Assembly: GCF_009800965.1 (NCBI RefSeq)
Contig: NZ_WUAF01000024.1
Location: 1 to 58,425 of the forward strand
Length of the DNA stretch: 58,425 bases
Reading direction: 5' to 3'
DNA from: Cognatazoarcus halotolerans
Lineage (GTDB): Bacteria; Pseudomonadota; Gammaproteobacteria; Burkholderiales; Rhodocyclaceae
How positions within the stretch are numbered: the first letter of the stretch is position 1; the number at the start of each line of letters is the position of its first letter. Both the position numbers and the translations under genes were made by a program. The notes beneath the pieces were generated by a model. It did no database searches. It worked only from the letters and a program-made list of their open reading frames with translations, and was not told the origin of the DNA. Positions 10,308-19,400 of the stretch are shown in pieces.

Positions 10308-13300
10308 ATGCTCCTTCCGGACCTGTGCATTCGGCGACCGGTGCTCGCCACCGTGATGTCGCTGGTCGTGGTGCTGCTCGGGCTGGTTTCGTACGACAAG
10401 CTCACCGTACGCGAATACCCCAAGATCGACGAGCCGGTGGTCACCGTACGCACCACTTATCGGGGGGCCAGCCCGGAAATCGTCGAATCGCAGGTCACCA
10501 AGCCGCTTGAGGATTCACTGGCCGGCATCGAGGGCGTGGACGTGCTGTCCTCGATCAGTCGCCAGGAGGATTCGCAGATTTCGATCAAGTTCAAGCTTGA
10601 GCGCGATCCGGACAGTGCCGCGGCGGATGTCCGCGACCGCGTGTCGCGGGTGCGCCAGCGGCTGCCGGACGACATCGACGAGCCGGTGATTGCCAAGGTC
10701 GAGGCCGACGCGAACCCGATCATCTATCTAGCCTTTTCAAGCGATCGCCATTCGCCGTTGGAGGTGACCGATGTCGCTACCCGCATCGTCAAGCCGCGGC
10801 TGCAGACCCTGCCCGGTGCTGCCGACGTGCGGGTTTTCGGCGACCGACAGTATTCGATGCGGATCTGGCTCGATCGCACCCGGCTGGCCGGTTTCGGTTT
10901 GACCACCCAGGACGTCGAGGACGCGCTGCGCCGGCAGAACGTGGAGATTCCGGCGGGGCTGATCGAAAGCCGCAAGCGAGAGTTCGCGGTGGTGGCGCGA
11001 ACCGATCTCTCGCGCGTCTCCGAGTTCGAGGATGTCGTTGTGCGTCCCGCTCCCACCCCGGACGGCTATCCGGTGCGAATCAGGGACATCGGTCGCGTCG
11101 AGGTGGCCGCAGCTTCCGAGCGCACCTCGGTGCGCTTCAAGGGCAAGTCGGCCGTGGCGCTCGGGCTGATCAAGCAATCCACCGCCAATCCGCTCGACCT
11201 CGCCCGCGCCTTGCACGCCGAGCTACCGCGCATCATCGAGGATCTGCCGGAAGGCATGCGGGTCGATATCTCGAACGATTCGACGGTGTTCATCGACCGT
11301 TCGATCAAGGCGGTGTTCTCGACCATCGGCGAAGCCGTGTTGCTGGTGGCAGTGATCATCTTCGTGTTCCTGCGCAACTGGCGGGCGGTGATGATCCCGC
11401 TGGTAACCATCCCGGTCTCACTCATCGGCTCGTTCGCGCTGATGCTGTTGTTCGGATTTTCGATCAACACCCTGACCCTGCTCGCGCTTGTGCTCGCGGT
11501 GGGGCTCGTGGTGGACGACGCGATCGTGGTGCTGGAAAACATCTACCGCCACATCGAGGCGGGCATGCCGCGCCGCGAGGCGGCTTTCAAGGGTGCCAGG
11601 GAGATCGGCTTCGCGGTGGTCGCGATGACCATCACGCTGGCCGCGGTGTATGCGCCGGTGGCCTTCATGACCGGCCGCACCGGCAAGCTGTTCACCGAGT
11701 TTGCGTTGACGCTGGCTGGCGCGGTGCTGGTTTCGGGCTTTGTGGCGCTGACGCTGTCACCGATGATGTGCTCGAAGATGCTGCGCCACGACGCGTCGCA
11801 CGGCTGGCTCTACAACGGTGTCGAACGGGCGCTCGAGGCGATGACCCGAGGGTACCGCGGACTGCTTGCCGCGGCACTCGGCATGCGCTGGGCGGTGATG
11901 CTGCTTTTCGTGCTGGTTGCCGGGTCCGCGGCATTGCTGCTCGGCAGCCTGAAGTCGGAACTCGCGCCGGTCGAGGACCGTGGTTTCGTGATCGGCATCT
12001 TTTCCGGTCCCGAGGGGGCGACGATCGAATACATGGATCGCTATGCCCGCCAGCTCGAGGCCATCTACGCGGAAACGCCGGAGGTCGAACGCTATTTCGT
12101 GGTTACCGGCAGTCCTACCGTCTCGCAGGGGATATCGTTCGCGGGCCTGCGCGACTGGAGCGAGCGCAGCGTGCTGTCCACCCAGATTGCCAAGCAGCTC
12201 CAGCCAACATTCGCGGCAGTGCCCGGGGTGCTGGCATTCCCGGTCACGCCGCCGTCCTTGGGCCAGCGGGCCCGTTCGCGACCAGTGAACTTCGTGATCA
12301 TCACGTCCGCTTCGTACCGCGAGTTGCAGCGCTACACGGATCAGTTGATGGCGGCGATTGCCGACAACCCCGGTTTTGTCGCGGCCGATACCGATCTCAA
12401 GCTCACAAAGCCCGAATTGGCGGTGAGCATCGATCGCGACAAGGCGGCGGATCTGGGGCTGTCGGTCGATGTGGTCGGCCGAACGCTCGAGACGATGCTC
12501 GGCGGCCGCCAGGTCACCCGCTACAAGCAGGATGCGGAGCAATACGACGTGATCGTGCAGGTGGCAGGCACCGAGCGCAGCGAGCCGCGCGACATACGGG
12601 ACATCTTCGTGCGCGGCAAGAATGGACAGATGATCCCGCTGGCCAGCGTGCTCAGGGTGAACGAGACGGTCAGTCCGCGCGAACTCAATCATTTCGGTCA
12701 GCGCAGGGCCGTCACGATCTCGGCCAATCTCGCACCAGACTACGCGCTTGGCGAGGCTCTCGGTTTCCTGGAGAACACCGCCCAGCGCATTCTGCCGGCC
12801 GGTTATGCGATCGACTACAACGGCCAGTCACGTGATTTCCGCGAGAGTTCGTCGAGCCTGGCGCTGACCTTCGTGCTCGCGCTGGCGTTCATCTATCTCG
12901 TCCTGGCCGCGCAGTTCGAGAGCTTCCGGGATCCGCTCATCATCATGCTGACGGTGCCGTTGTCGATGGCCGGTGCCCTTGCCGCGCTGCATTTCACCGG
13001 CGGCACGCTCAATGTTTATAGCCAGATCGGTCTGGTGACCCTGGTCGGTCTGATCACCAAACACGGCATCCTCATCGTCGAATTCGCCAATCAACTGCGC
13101 GAGCAGGGCCGCTCGATTTTCGAGGCGGTTTCGGAAGCCGCGGTGTTGCGTCTGCGGCCCATCCTGATGACCACCGGCGCAATGGTGCTCGGGGCCATAC
13201 CGCTCGCTCTGGCCAGCGGTGCAGGGGCGGAGAGTCGGCAACAGATCGGCTGGGTGATCGTCGGTGGAATGCTGCTGGGCACCGTCCTCACGCTGTTCGT

Positions 13301-13394
13301 GGTGCCGACGGTCTATACCCTGCTGGCGAGGCGCGAGCGTGAGATGGCCGCCGGGGGCGAACCCGGAGGCCTCCAGCCGGCCTCGTCCGACTAG
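10308..13394 (+). CDS. RND (HAE1-type) multidrug efflux transporter
   Basis: A 1028-aa proton-driven inner-membrane pump of normal AcrB-family length. It opens with the family N-terminus (CIRRPVLATVMSLVVVLLG), carries the two large periplasmic loops after TM1 and TM7, and contains the TM4 proton-relay pair in GLVVDDAIVVLENIYRH. Later blocks FESFRDPLIIMLTVPL and GLITKHGILIVEFANQ are also typical. Substrate cannot be read out; the Asp-Asp relay argues for a hydrophobic-compound rather than heavy-metal pump. Pairs with the adaptor gene just upstream. The last 4 nt overlap the convergent metallophosphoesterase gene. Confidence 0.95.
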   Translation: MLLPDLCIRRPVLATVMSLVVVLLGLVSYDKLTVREYPKIDEPVVTVRTTYRGASPEIVESQVTKPLEDSLAGIEGVDVLSSISRQEDSQISIKFKLERDPDSAAADVRDRVSRVRQRLPDDIDEPVIAKVEADANPIIYLAFSSDRHSPLEVTDVATRIVKPRLQTLPGAADVRVFGDRQYSMRIWLDRTRLAGFGLTTQDVEDALRRQNVEIPAGLIESRKREFAVVARTDLSRVSEFEDVVVRPAPTPDGYPVRIRDIGRVEVAAASERTSVRFKGKSAVALGLIKQSTANPLDLARALHAELPRIIEDLPEGMRVDISNDSTVFIDRSIKAVFSTIGEAVLLVAVIIFVFLRNWRAVMIPLVTIPVSLIGSFALMLLFGFSINTLTLLALVLAVGLVVDDAIVVLENIYRHIEAGMPRREAAFKGAREIGFAVVAMTITLAAVYAPVAFMTGRTGKLFTEFALTLAGAVLVSGFVALTLSPMMCSKMLRHDASHGWLYNGVERALEAMTRGYRGLLAAALGMRWAVMLLFVLVAGSAALLLGSLKSELAPVEDRGFVIGIFSGPEGATIEYMDRYARQLEAIYAETPEVERYFVVTGSPTVSQGISFAGLRDWSERSVLSTQIAKQLQPTFAAVPGVLAFPVTPPSLGQRARSRPVNFVIITSASYRELQRYTDQLMAAIADNPGFVAADTDLKLTKPELAVSIDRDKAADLGLSVDVVGRTLETMLGGRQVTRYKQDAEQYDVIVQVAGTERSEPRDIRDIFVRGKNGQMIPLASVLRVNETVSPRELNHFGQRRAVTISANLAPDYALGEALGFLENTAQRILPAGYAIDYNGQSRDFRESSSSLALTFVLALAFIYLVLAAQFESFRDPLIIMLTVPLSMAGALAALHFTGGTLNVYSQIGLVTLVGLITKHGILIVEFANQLREQGRSIFEAVSEAAVLRLRPILMTTGAMVLGAIPLALASGAGAESRQQIGWVIVGGMLLGTVLTLFVVPTVYTLLARREREMAAGGEPGGLQPASSD

Positions 13395-14251
13395 ACGGCC
13401 TCTTCCTCTTCTTCCAGTTCCGGCTCCACTTCACGCCAATGGTTTTCCTTCTGGCGATCGAAGTGGCGGGTGCCGACCCGCCGGAAGCGCTCGGTGTCGG
13501 GGCTGCGTCGCCATAGGGCGATGCTGATCGCGTGTTCTCCCAGATCTAGCGCATGAAAGGATTCACCCTTTTTCTCGCAGCGTGGAGAGGTCGGGCTCGC
13601 GGTGCCGCTGCCGACCACGCAGCGCAAGCCCTCCTGGTAGAGGATGCCGATTTCGGTACGATGCCTGTGGCCCCACAGCAGCAGATCCACCTCTCCCTCG
13701 TGACACAGGATCTTCAGCGCCTCGGCGGCACCGTGCATGCCGCCCATCTTGTCGCCCGGCCTGTCGTCGAAGGGGTGATGGGTCGCCACCACGCGTAACT
13801 GGCCGCTGCGACCCCCGGCAAGATAGGCGGCCGCCTCCCGGGCTGCCTCGGGCTGGATTCGTCCTGCTTTCCACACTGCCGGATTGGTGCTGTCGATCAG
13901 TGCCAGTCGCATTCTGTCGGCGTCCACCCGGGCGTCGGGGCGGGGGGATACCAGCCGGCGAAAATCCTGCAGCGGGTCGACCAGTCGGCGCCAGGGTGGC
14001 CAACGCGGAAGATCGTGATTGCCGGGCGTGGCCACCCAGGGGGCACCGAGGCCATCCAGATAGTCACGTGCGCTGCCCAGCTCGCTCGCGCGGCCACGCT
14101 GGGTAAGATCGCCGGTGACCACGATCAGGTCCGGCTTCAGCGAGCGGATCGCCTGCTTCAGCGCCGCAGCCGAACCCGCCGTCTGGTCACCGAAATGGAG
14201 GTCGCTCAGGTGGATCAGTCGCAGGCAGTCATGGGTGCGCGTGTCGTTCAT
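13391..14251 (-). CDS. Calcineurin-like metallophosphoesterase
   Basis: A 286-aa cytoplasmic protein with the full set of metallophosphoesterase motifs in order: SDLHFG (DxH), VTGDLTQRG, PGNHDLP, THHPF and WGHRHRTE. These coordinate two metal ions for phosphodiester or phosphomonoester hydrolysis. Its arrangement resembles the CpdA/YfcE-like group; cAMP phosphodiesterase activity is possible but not shown. The C-terminus is a run of glutamates (ELEEEEEAV). Convergent with the RND pump gene, overlapping it by 4 nt. Confidence 0.88.
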   Translation of the reverse strand: MNDTRTHDCLRLIHLSDLHFGDQTAGSAAALKQAIRSLKPDLIVVTGDLTQRGRASELGSARDYLDGLGAPWVATPGNHDLPRWPPWRRLVDPLQDFRRLVSPRPDARVDADRMRLALIDSTNPAVWKAGRIQPEAAREAAAYLAGGRSGQLRVVATHHPFDDRPGDKMGGMHGAAEALKILCHEGEVDLLLWGHRHRTEIGILYQEGLRCVVGSGTASPTSPRCEKKGESFHALDLGEHAISIALWRRSPDTERFRRVGTRHFDRQKENHWREVEPELEEEEEAV

Positions 14252-14380
14252 CTTCGGGGCTCGCTGACGCTTGAAGCGGCAAGAATCGGCCGATTACTGG
14301 ATCATGGGCGCAATATTGACAGATTTTCAGGGCTGGCCGGCGAATCGAACCGGCGCTTGGCCAGCTGACAGGGCGGGGAT
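14252..14380. other. Divergent intergenic region with inverted repeat
   Basis: This 129-nt gap separates two divergent genes. It holds an imperfect GC-rich inverted repeat at about 14333-14367 (CTGGCCGGCG ... GCTTGGCCAG). The T-loop-like TTCGATT on the minus strand is not part of a foldable tRNA. The repeat may be a hairpin or regulator site. Confidence 0.3.
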
Positions 14381-15709
14381 ATGGGGCTTTTCGATGAGCT
14401 GATGACGAGTGCGCGGCTGCGTGATGCGGCTGCCGCGTCGCTTCTTGTGGTGATGGCTGCGCTCGCGGTGCTCAACGGCGTGGGCACCCCACTGCCTGCC
14501 TGGCCCGCTGGCGTTGCCGCATGGGGGGCCGCGATCCTGCTGTGGCCGAAGCTGGACCGTCGCCAGCGGCGCCTGGTTGGACTGCTCATCGCAATCGGCG
14601 TGCTCGCGCTGTGCTGGAGTACCGTTCGCGGTGCGCCGGCCTACTGGCTGGGCGCCCTGACGCAGAACAATGCGCTGCTGGGGATGCTGGTCGGGGTGAG
14701 CTTTCTGCAGCTGCTGAGTCTGGCGAACGCGACCGAATCCCTGCCGAAGGGGCGGCGCGCACTTTGGCAGACCTTGCTCGCGACCCATTTTCTAGGCGCG
14801 GCGATCAATCTTTCGGCGGTTTTCATGATTGCCGATCGCATCGGCCCGAAGGGCGTGCCGCGCGGCGAGCAGGCAGCCTTGCTGGTGAGAAGTTTTCTCT
14901 CCGCCGCGATGTGGTCGCCTTTCTTCGCCGCGGTCGCGGTTGCGATCACCTACGCGCCCGGTGCCAGCCTGGCTGGCGTTCTTGCCTGGGGCCTCCCGTT
15001 TGCCGTCCTCCTGCTGGTGCTCGCCGGGCGCCGGCTGGAGCGCGAACTGCCCGAAGGCGGGCGTGAGTTCGTGGGCTACCCGATGCGCCCCGGCGCCCTC
15101 GCTGCGCCGCTGGTGCTGGCGGTGGGGGTGGGGCTGATGCACCTGTGGTTTCCGTCCTGGTCCGCGCTGGCAATCATCACCATCGTGGCGCCCTTGATCG
15201 CGGTGGTGGCGACCTTGTGGCGCAGCGGCCTGTTCGCGGGTACCGATCGCGTGGTCCAGCAGGCGCGCTCCCGCCTGCCCGCGATGTCGGGCGAGCTGGC
15301 CCTGTTCCTCGCCGCAGCGGTCTTCGCCAGCGGCTTGCGCAGCCTCATGGCATCGACCAGCCTGGGCATGCCCTTCGATAGCGTCGGCCCGCTGCAGGCG
15401 GCGCTGCTGCTCGCACTGATGATCGGCTTCGCGATGATCGGCATCCACGCGGTGATCTCGATCTCGATCGTCTCGGCGTGGACCGCGCCGCTGTCGCCCG
15501 ACCCTGTGTTGATGGCCACGGTCTATTGCATGTCTTGGGCGATCGGCCTTGCGGTAAGCCCGTTGTCGGGCATTCATCTGGCGCTGCAGGGGCGCTATGG
15601 CCTCTCCGCGGTTTCGCTTGCGCGCCTGAATGCGAAGTATGGCCTCATGGCTTACGGACTGGCCGCGCTGTGGTTGCTGGCAATCGGTGCCTGGCGTGGC
15701 CTGCTGTGA
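14381..15709 (+). CDS. Polytopic membrane protein, possible IT-superfamily permease
   Basis: A 442-aa hydrophobic protein with about eleven predicted membrane helices and short, basic or neutral loops. Features such as the paired hydrophobic halves, LSAVFMIADRIG in the first half and IGIHAVISISIVSAW in the second half are reminiscent of ion-transporter (IT) superfamily permeases (citrate/arsenite/NhaD type). I do not recognise a specific family and the substrate is unknown. Start ATG at 14381 follows a GGGCGGGG stretch. It converges with miaA, with only 2 nt between the stop codons. Confidence 0.6.
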   Translation: MGLFDELMTSARLRDAAAASLLVVMAALAVLNGVGTPLPAWPAGVAAWGAAILLWPKLDRRQRRLVGLLIAIGVLALCWSTVRGAPAYWLGALTQNNALLGMLVGVSFLQLLSLANATESLPKGRRALWQTLLATHFLGAAINLSAVFMIADRIGPKGVPRGEQAALLVRSFLSAAMWSPFFAAVAVAITYAPGASLAGVLAWGLPFAVLLLVLAGRRLERELPEGGREFVGYPMRPGALAAPLVLAVGVGLMHLWFPSWSALAIITIVAPLIAVVATLWRSGLFAGTDRVVQQARSRLPAMSGELALFLAAAVFASGLRSLMASTSLGMPFDSVGPLQAALLLALMIGFAMIGIHAVISISIVSAWTAPLSPDPVLMATVYCMSWAIGLAVSPLSGIHLALQGRYGLSAVSLARLNAKYGLMAYGLAALWLLAIGAWRGLL

Positions 15710-15711
15710 GC

Positions 15712-16680
15712 TCAGGCACCGACGAAGCGCCGGGCACTGTCCAGAACTTTGGCCACAAGATCGTCGGCGAGGCAGTCGAGTTCGAGCAGATCGGACCAAT
15801 TCTCGCGAAACTGGCGCTGCCAGGTCAGTTGACGTTTGGCGAGCTGGCGGGTTGCGGCGATGCCGGTGAAGCGCAATCCGTCGAGGTCGATACGGCCGTC
15901 GAGATACGCCCAGGCCTGCCGGTAGCCGACGCAGCGCATCGACGGCAATTCCGGCGAGAGCGCGTAGCGCAGGCGCAGACGCTTCACTTCGTCAATCAGG
16001 CCGGCAGCCAGCATTGCCTCGAAGCGCCGGGCGATCCGCGCATGCAGCACGCTGCGGTCCGACGGTGCCAGCGCAATCGGCAGCATCCGGAACGGGGGCG
16101 CGGCCTCTTCGCGGCGCGCGTAGCTCGCGGCGAGCGGTTCGCCGGTGAGGCGGATGATCTCGAGGGCGCGTTGGATACGCTGCGCGTCACCGGGCTCGAG
16201 GCGCGCGGCGGCCTGCGGATCGAGCCGAGCGAGCTCGGCATGCAGGGCCGGCCAGCCGCGCCGGGCGGCTTCGAGGTCGATCTCGCGGCGGATTTCCGGG
16301 TCGGCCTGCGGCAGGGCCGACAGTCCGTCCTGCAAGGCCTTGAAGTAGAGCATGGTGCCGCCGGCGAGTAGCGGGACGTTGCCGCGCGCGCTGATCTCGG
16401 TCATCAGGCGCAGCGCATCGACGCGAAAGCGTGCGGCCGAGTAGCTTTCTTCGGGGCTGATGATGTCGATCAGGTGATGCGGACAGACGGCCTGCTCGCT
16501 GGCGTCCGGCTTTGCGGTGCCAATGTCCATGTCGCGGTAGACCAGCGCCGAGTCGACGCTGATGATCTCGATCGGCAGACTGTGCGCCAGCGCCAGCGAT
16601 GCGGCCGTCTTGCCGCTGGCGGTTGGGCCGAGCAGCAGCAGCGCGGGTGGAAGTGAGCGGGAACTGTTACTGGAAGACAT
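15712..16680 (-). CDS. miaA: tRNA dimethylallyltransferase
   Basis: Transfers a dimethylallyl group to A37 of tRNAs reading codons that begin with U, the first step of ms2i6A synthesis. The 322-aa protein has the P-loop [55 protein letters not shown] and [10 protein letters not shown], all diagnostic of MiaA. Its start codon lies back to back with the TraB/GumN gene on the other strand. A TACAAT hexamer 14-19 nt upstream of the start suggests a very short leader. Confidence 0.97.
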   Translation of the reverse strand: MSSSNSSRSLPPALLLLGPTASGKTAASLALAHSLPIEIISVDSALVYRDMDIGTAKPDASEQAVCPHHLIDIISPEESYSAARFRVDALRLMTEISARGNVPLLAGGTMLYFKALQDGLSALPQADPEIRREIDLEAARRGWPALHAELARLDPQAAARLEPGDAQRIQRALEIIRLTGEPLAASYARREEAAPPFRMLPIALAPSDRSVLHARIARRFEAMLAAGLIDEVKRLRLRYALSPELPSMRCVGYRQAWAYLDGRIDLDGLRFTGIAATRQLAKRQLTWQRQFRENWSDLLELDCLADDLVAKVLDSARRFVGA

Positions 16681-16681
16681 G

Positions 16682-17647
16682 ATGGCGAGGTGGATTGTAA
16701 CGACGAAGCATGGCTTGTGTGCGGTCGGGCTGTGGCTTGTCGCGTTGGCCGTGCAGGCGGGTGACGACGGGTTCCTGTGGACCGTGCGGGATCGGGCGGG
16801 CGCGCTCAGGGGTTACCTCTTCGGCACGGTGCACCTGTGTTCGGCCGCATGCTATCCGCTCCCGGAGTCCGCGCGAGCAGCGTTTAACGCCAGTCGCGTG
16901 CTGGCGCTGGAGCTTGATCCGACCGATCCGACGATCGGCGTAGCGCTCGGTCGCGCCGGGCGCGTACCCGCGGACCTGGCTGGTCTCTCGGGGCGTTTGC
17001 CCGCTGCACAATGGCTGGCGCTGGTCGGCCTTGCCCGCCAGCAAGGTGTGTCGCCGCAACTGCTCGACCGGATGCAGCCGTGGCTGGTCTCGATGAGCCT
17101 CATGGTGAGTGCCGCCGGGCAACTCGGCTACGGGCCGCAGTGGGGTGTGGACGTCTGGCTGGCCACCGCGGCACGCGCGACGGGCATCGAGCTGCTGGCG
17201 CTGGAGACAGTCGAGCGACAGATCGACGCACTTGCCGCGGGTGGAGAAGCGGCCCAGCTCTCCGCGCTCGCGCAGACCATCGATCTGCTCGAAAACGGCA
17301 GGCTCGGTGACTATCTCGATCGAACGATACGTGCCTGGCGCAGTGGAGATGGTCCTGCCCTGGCGAAACTGCTCGAGCTCGAGGCGGACGAGGAGGCGCT
17401 GGCGCCCTTGCTCGACCAGGTCCTGGCGCAACGCAACCACGAGATGGCGTTCCGGATCGCACAGCTGACGGACGTGCCGGGGCCGCTCTTCGTGGCCGTC
17501 GGCGCGGCGCACCTGGATGGCCCCGAAGGGCTCGTCGCGGAGCTTGCGAAGCTCGGTTTCGTGCTCGAGCGGGTCGTCGATCCGCCGGTTTCGTCGCAGC
17601 CGCCGAGCACCGGGCGTGATAGACTCCGCGGCGAATATTACCGTTAG
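16682..17647 (+). CDS. TraB/GumN family protein
   Basis: A 321-aa exported protein with an N-terminal signal-like segment (residues 5-25, ending LAVQAG). TraB/GumN signatures are the [11 protein letters not shown] block near the N-terminus and the [14 protein letters not shown] block near the C-terminus; each supplies a conserved GxxH-type motif proposed for metal-dependent proteolysis in the wider family. The function in this organism is not known. Two adjacent ATGs exist at 16679 and 16682; GGAAG at 16672 gives better spacing to the second. Divergent from miaA, 19 nt before the DUF47 gene. Confidence 0.82.
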   Translation: MARWIVTTKHGLCAVGLWLVALAVQAGDDGFLWTVRDRAGALRGYLFGTVHLCSAACYPLPESARAAFNASRVLALELDPTDPTIGVALGRAGRVPADLAGLSGRLPAAQWLALVGLARQQGVSPQLLDRMQPWLVSMSLMVSAAGQLGYGPQWGVDVWLATAARATGIELLALETVERQIDALAAGGEAAQLSALAQTIDLLENGRLGDYLDRTIRAWRSGDGPALAKLLELEADEEALAPLLDQVLAQRNHEMAFRIAQLTDVPGPLFVAVGAAHLDGPEGLVAELAKLGFVLERVVDPPVSSQPPSTGRDRLRGEYYR

Positions 17648-17666
17648 ATTACAAGGCGCAATCCCC

Positions 17667-18305
17667 ATGTTTGGCCGCTTCATGCCCCGTGAAGGGCGGT
17701 TTTTCGAATTGTTCAATGCTCACGCCGAGCAGACGGTCATCGGTGCGCGGTCGCTACGCAGTCTGGTCGAGGCTCTGGGCGGTGAAGGCGGCAGTGTCAG
17801 GGGGCTGGTCGACGAGGTGTCGGCGATCGAATCGCGCGCGGACACGATCACCCGCGAAACGGTCACGCTGCTGCACAAGACCTTCATCACCCCGCTCGAT
17901 CGCGACGAGATCCACCGCCTCATCAGCCGCATGGATGACATCCTCGACCTGATCGAGAGCGCCGCCCTGTCCCTGTCGGTGTATGACATCCGTCGCGCAA
18001 CGCCGGAGCTCCGGCAATTGGTCGATATCATCGTTTCGTGCTGTGACCGGGTGAAATCGGCGGTGGCGCTGGTATCCGATACTGGCAACATCGATGGCAT
18101 GCTAAAGACCTGCGCGGAGCTCAGCCGGCTCGAATCGGACGCCGACCGGGTCATGCGCAATGCCATCGGGCGACTCTTTCGCGACGAGCAGGACATGCGC
18201 GAACTGATCCGCATGAAGGCAATCTACGAAGTGCTGGAGTCGGTGACCGATGCCTGTCAGGCGGTAGGTAACATCCTCGAGGGCATCGCCCTGGAAAACA
18301 CCTGA
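17667..18305 (+). CDS. DUF47 family PhoU-like protein (phosphate transport regulator)
   Basis: A 212-aa, almost entirely helical cytoplasmic protein. It begins MFGRFMPREGRFFELFNAH and contains the DUF47 hallmarks ETVTLLHKTFITPLDRDEI and ISRMDDILDLIESAA. DUF47 proteins are relatives of PhoU and usually pair with Pit-type phosphate transporters, as here (17 nt to pit). Role inferred: modulation of the low-affinity phosphate transporter. Confidence 0.9.
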   Translation: MFGRFMPREGRFFELFNAHAEQTVIGARSLRSLVEALGGEGGSVRGLVDEVSAIESRADTITRETVTLLHKTFITPLDRDEIHRLISRMDDILDLIESAALSLSVYDIRRATPELRQLVDIIVSCCDRVKSAVALVSDTGNIDGMLKTCAELSRLESDADRVMRNAIGRLFRDEQDMRELIRMKAIYEVLESVTDACQAVGNILEGIALENT

Positions 18306-18321
18306 TCAGGACTGCGCCGAC

Positions 18322-19329
18322 ATGACAGCCTTCGAGCTCGGCATCGCGGTGGTCGTCCTGCTGGTCGCACTGGCCCTGGTGTTCGCTTTCCTTAACGGCT
18401 TTCACGACGCGGCGAACTCGATCGCCACGGTCGTCTCCACGGGGGTGCTCAAGCCGCAGCAGGCGGTGATCTGGGCGGCCGTCTTCAACGTTGCGGCGAT
18501 GTTCGTGTTCCAGCTGGAGGTGGCAACGACGATCGGCACGGGCACGGTGCTCCCCGAGGTGGTCGATGCCCACGTGATCTTCGGTGCCCTGGTCGCGGCC
18601 ATCTTCTGGAACGTCCTGACCTGGTACTACGGCATTCCTTCGTCCTCGTCCCACGCGTTGATCGGCGGGTTGGTCGGCGCAGGATTCGCAAAATCGGGTT
18701 TTGCGGCGCTGATCGGCAGCGGAATCGTGAAAACCCTTGCCTTCATCGTCATTTCGCCGCTGCTTGGCTTCGCCCTTGGTTCCGTGTTGATGGTGGTCGT
18801 ATCGCGCGTGTTCTTTCGCGGCACGCCGGGTCGGCTGGACCGCTGGTTCCGCCGCCTGCAGCTCGTGTCAGCGGCCCTGTACAGCCTTGGCCACGGCGGG
18901 AACGATGCCCAGAAGTCGATCGGCCTGATCTGGCTGCTGTTGATCGGCTCCGGTTTTTCGCTGGCGTCCGATCCGGTGCCCGGCTGGGTGGTGGTGAGCT
19001 GCTACGGCGCGATCGGACTCGGTACCTTGTTTGGTGGCTGGCGGATCGTCAGGACCATGGGGCAGAAGCTCACCAAACTCAAGCCGGTGGGCGGTTTCTG
19101 TGCCGAAACGGGGGGCGCTGTGACGATCTTTCTCGCCTCCGCCCTGGGAGCGCCGATCTCCACCACGCATACCATTACCGGCGCGATCGTCGGCGTCGGT
19201 TCGGTGCGTCCGCGCGGCGGCGTGCGCTGGGGCCTGGCATCGGTCATCGTGTGGGCGTGGATCCTGACCATCCCGTGTGCGGCGCTGGTGTCGGCCGCCG
19301 CCTGGTGGATCAGCAGCAGCCTGTTCTGA
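18322..19329 (+). CDS. pit: Inorganic phosphate transporter, PiT family
   Basis: A 335-aa inner-membrane transporter for metal-phosphate complexes. It has about eight to ten helices and both PiT signature repeats: FLNGFHDAANSIATVV in the N-terminal half and LGHGGNDAQKSIG in the C-terminal half, plus YGIPSSSSHALIGG and APISTTHTITGAIVG. The length is short compared with E. coli PitA (about 500) because the central hydrophilic loop is small, typical of this subgroup. It is co-transcribed with the DUF47 gene. Confidence 0.95.
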   Translation: MTAFELGIAVVVLLVALALVFAFLNGFHDAANSIATVVSTGVLKPQQAVIWAAVFNVAAMFVFQLEVATTIGTGTVLPEVVDAHVIFGALVAAIFWNVLTWYYGIPSSSSHALIGGLVGAGFAKSGFAALIGSGIVKTLAFIVISPLLGFALGSVLMVVVSRVFFRGTPGRLDRWFRRLQLVSAALYSLGHGGNDAQKSIGLIWLLLIGSGFSLASDPVPGWVVVSCYGAIGLGTLFGGWRIVRTMGQKLTKLKPVGGFCAETGGAVTIFLASALGAPISTTHTITGAIVGVGSVRPRGGVRWGLASVIVWAWILTIPCAALVSAAAWWISSSLF

Positions 19330-19400
19330 AGCCTTCGGCCGGCGAGCGAATTTCCCGCTGCTCGACGTGTCTCATGGGCATTCATTCCGGAGGTGTCTCG

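Noticed and set aside
14331-14370. TTCGATT T-loop-like sequence resembling a tRNA T-arm on the minus strand
   Set aside because: The flanking bases do not form a 5-bp T-stem with an acceptor stem and CCA; no anticodon arm follows.
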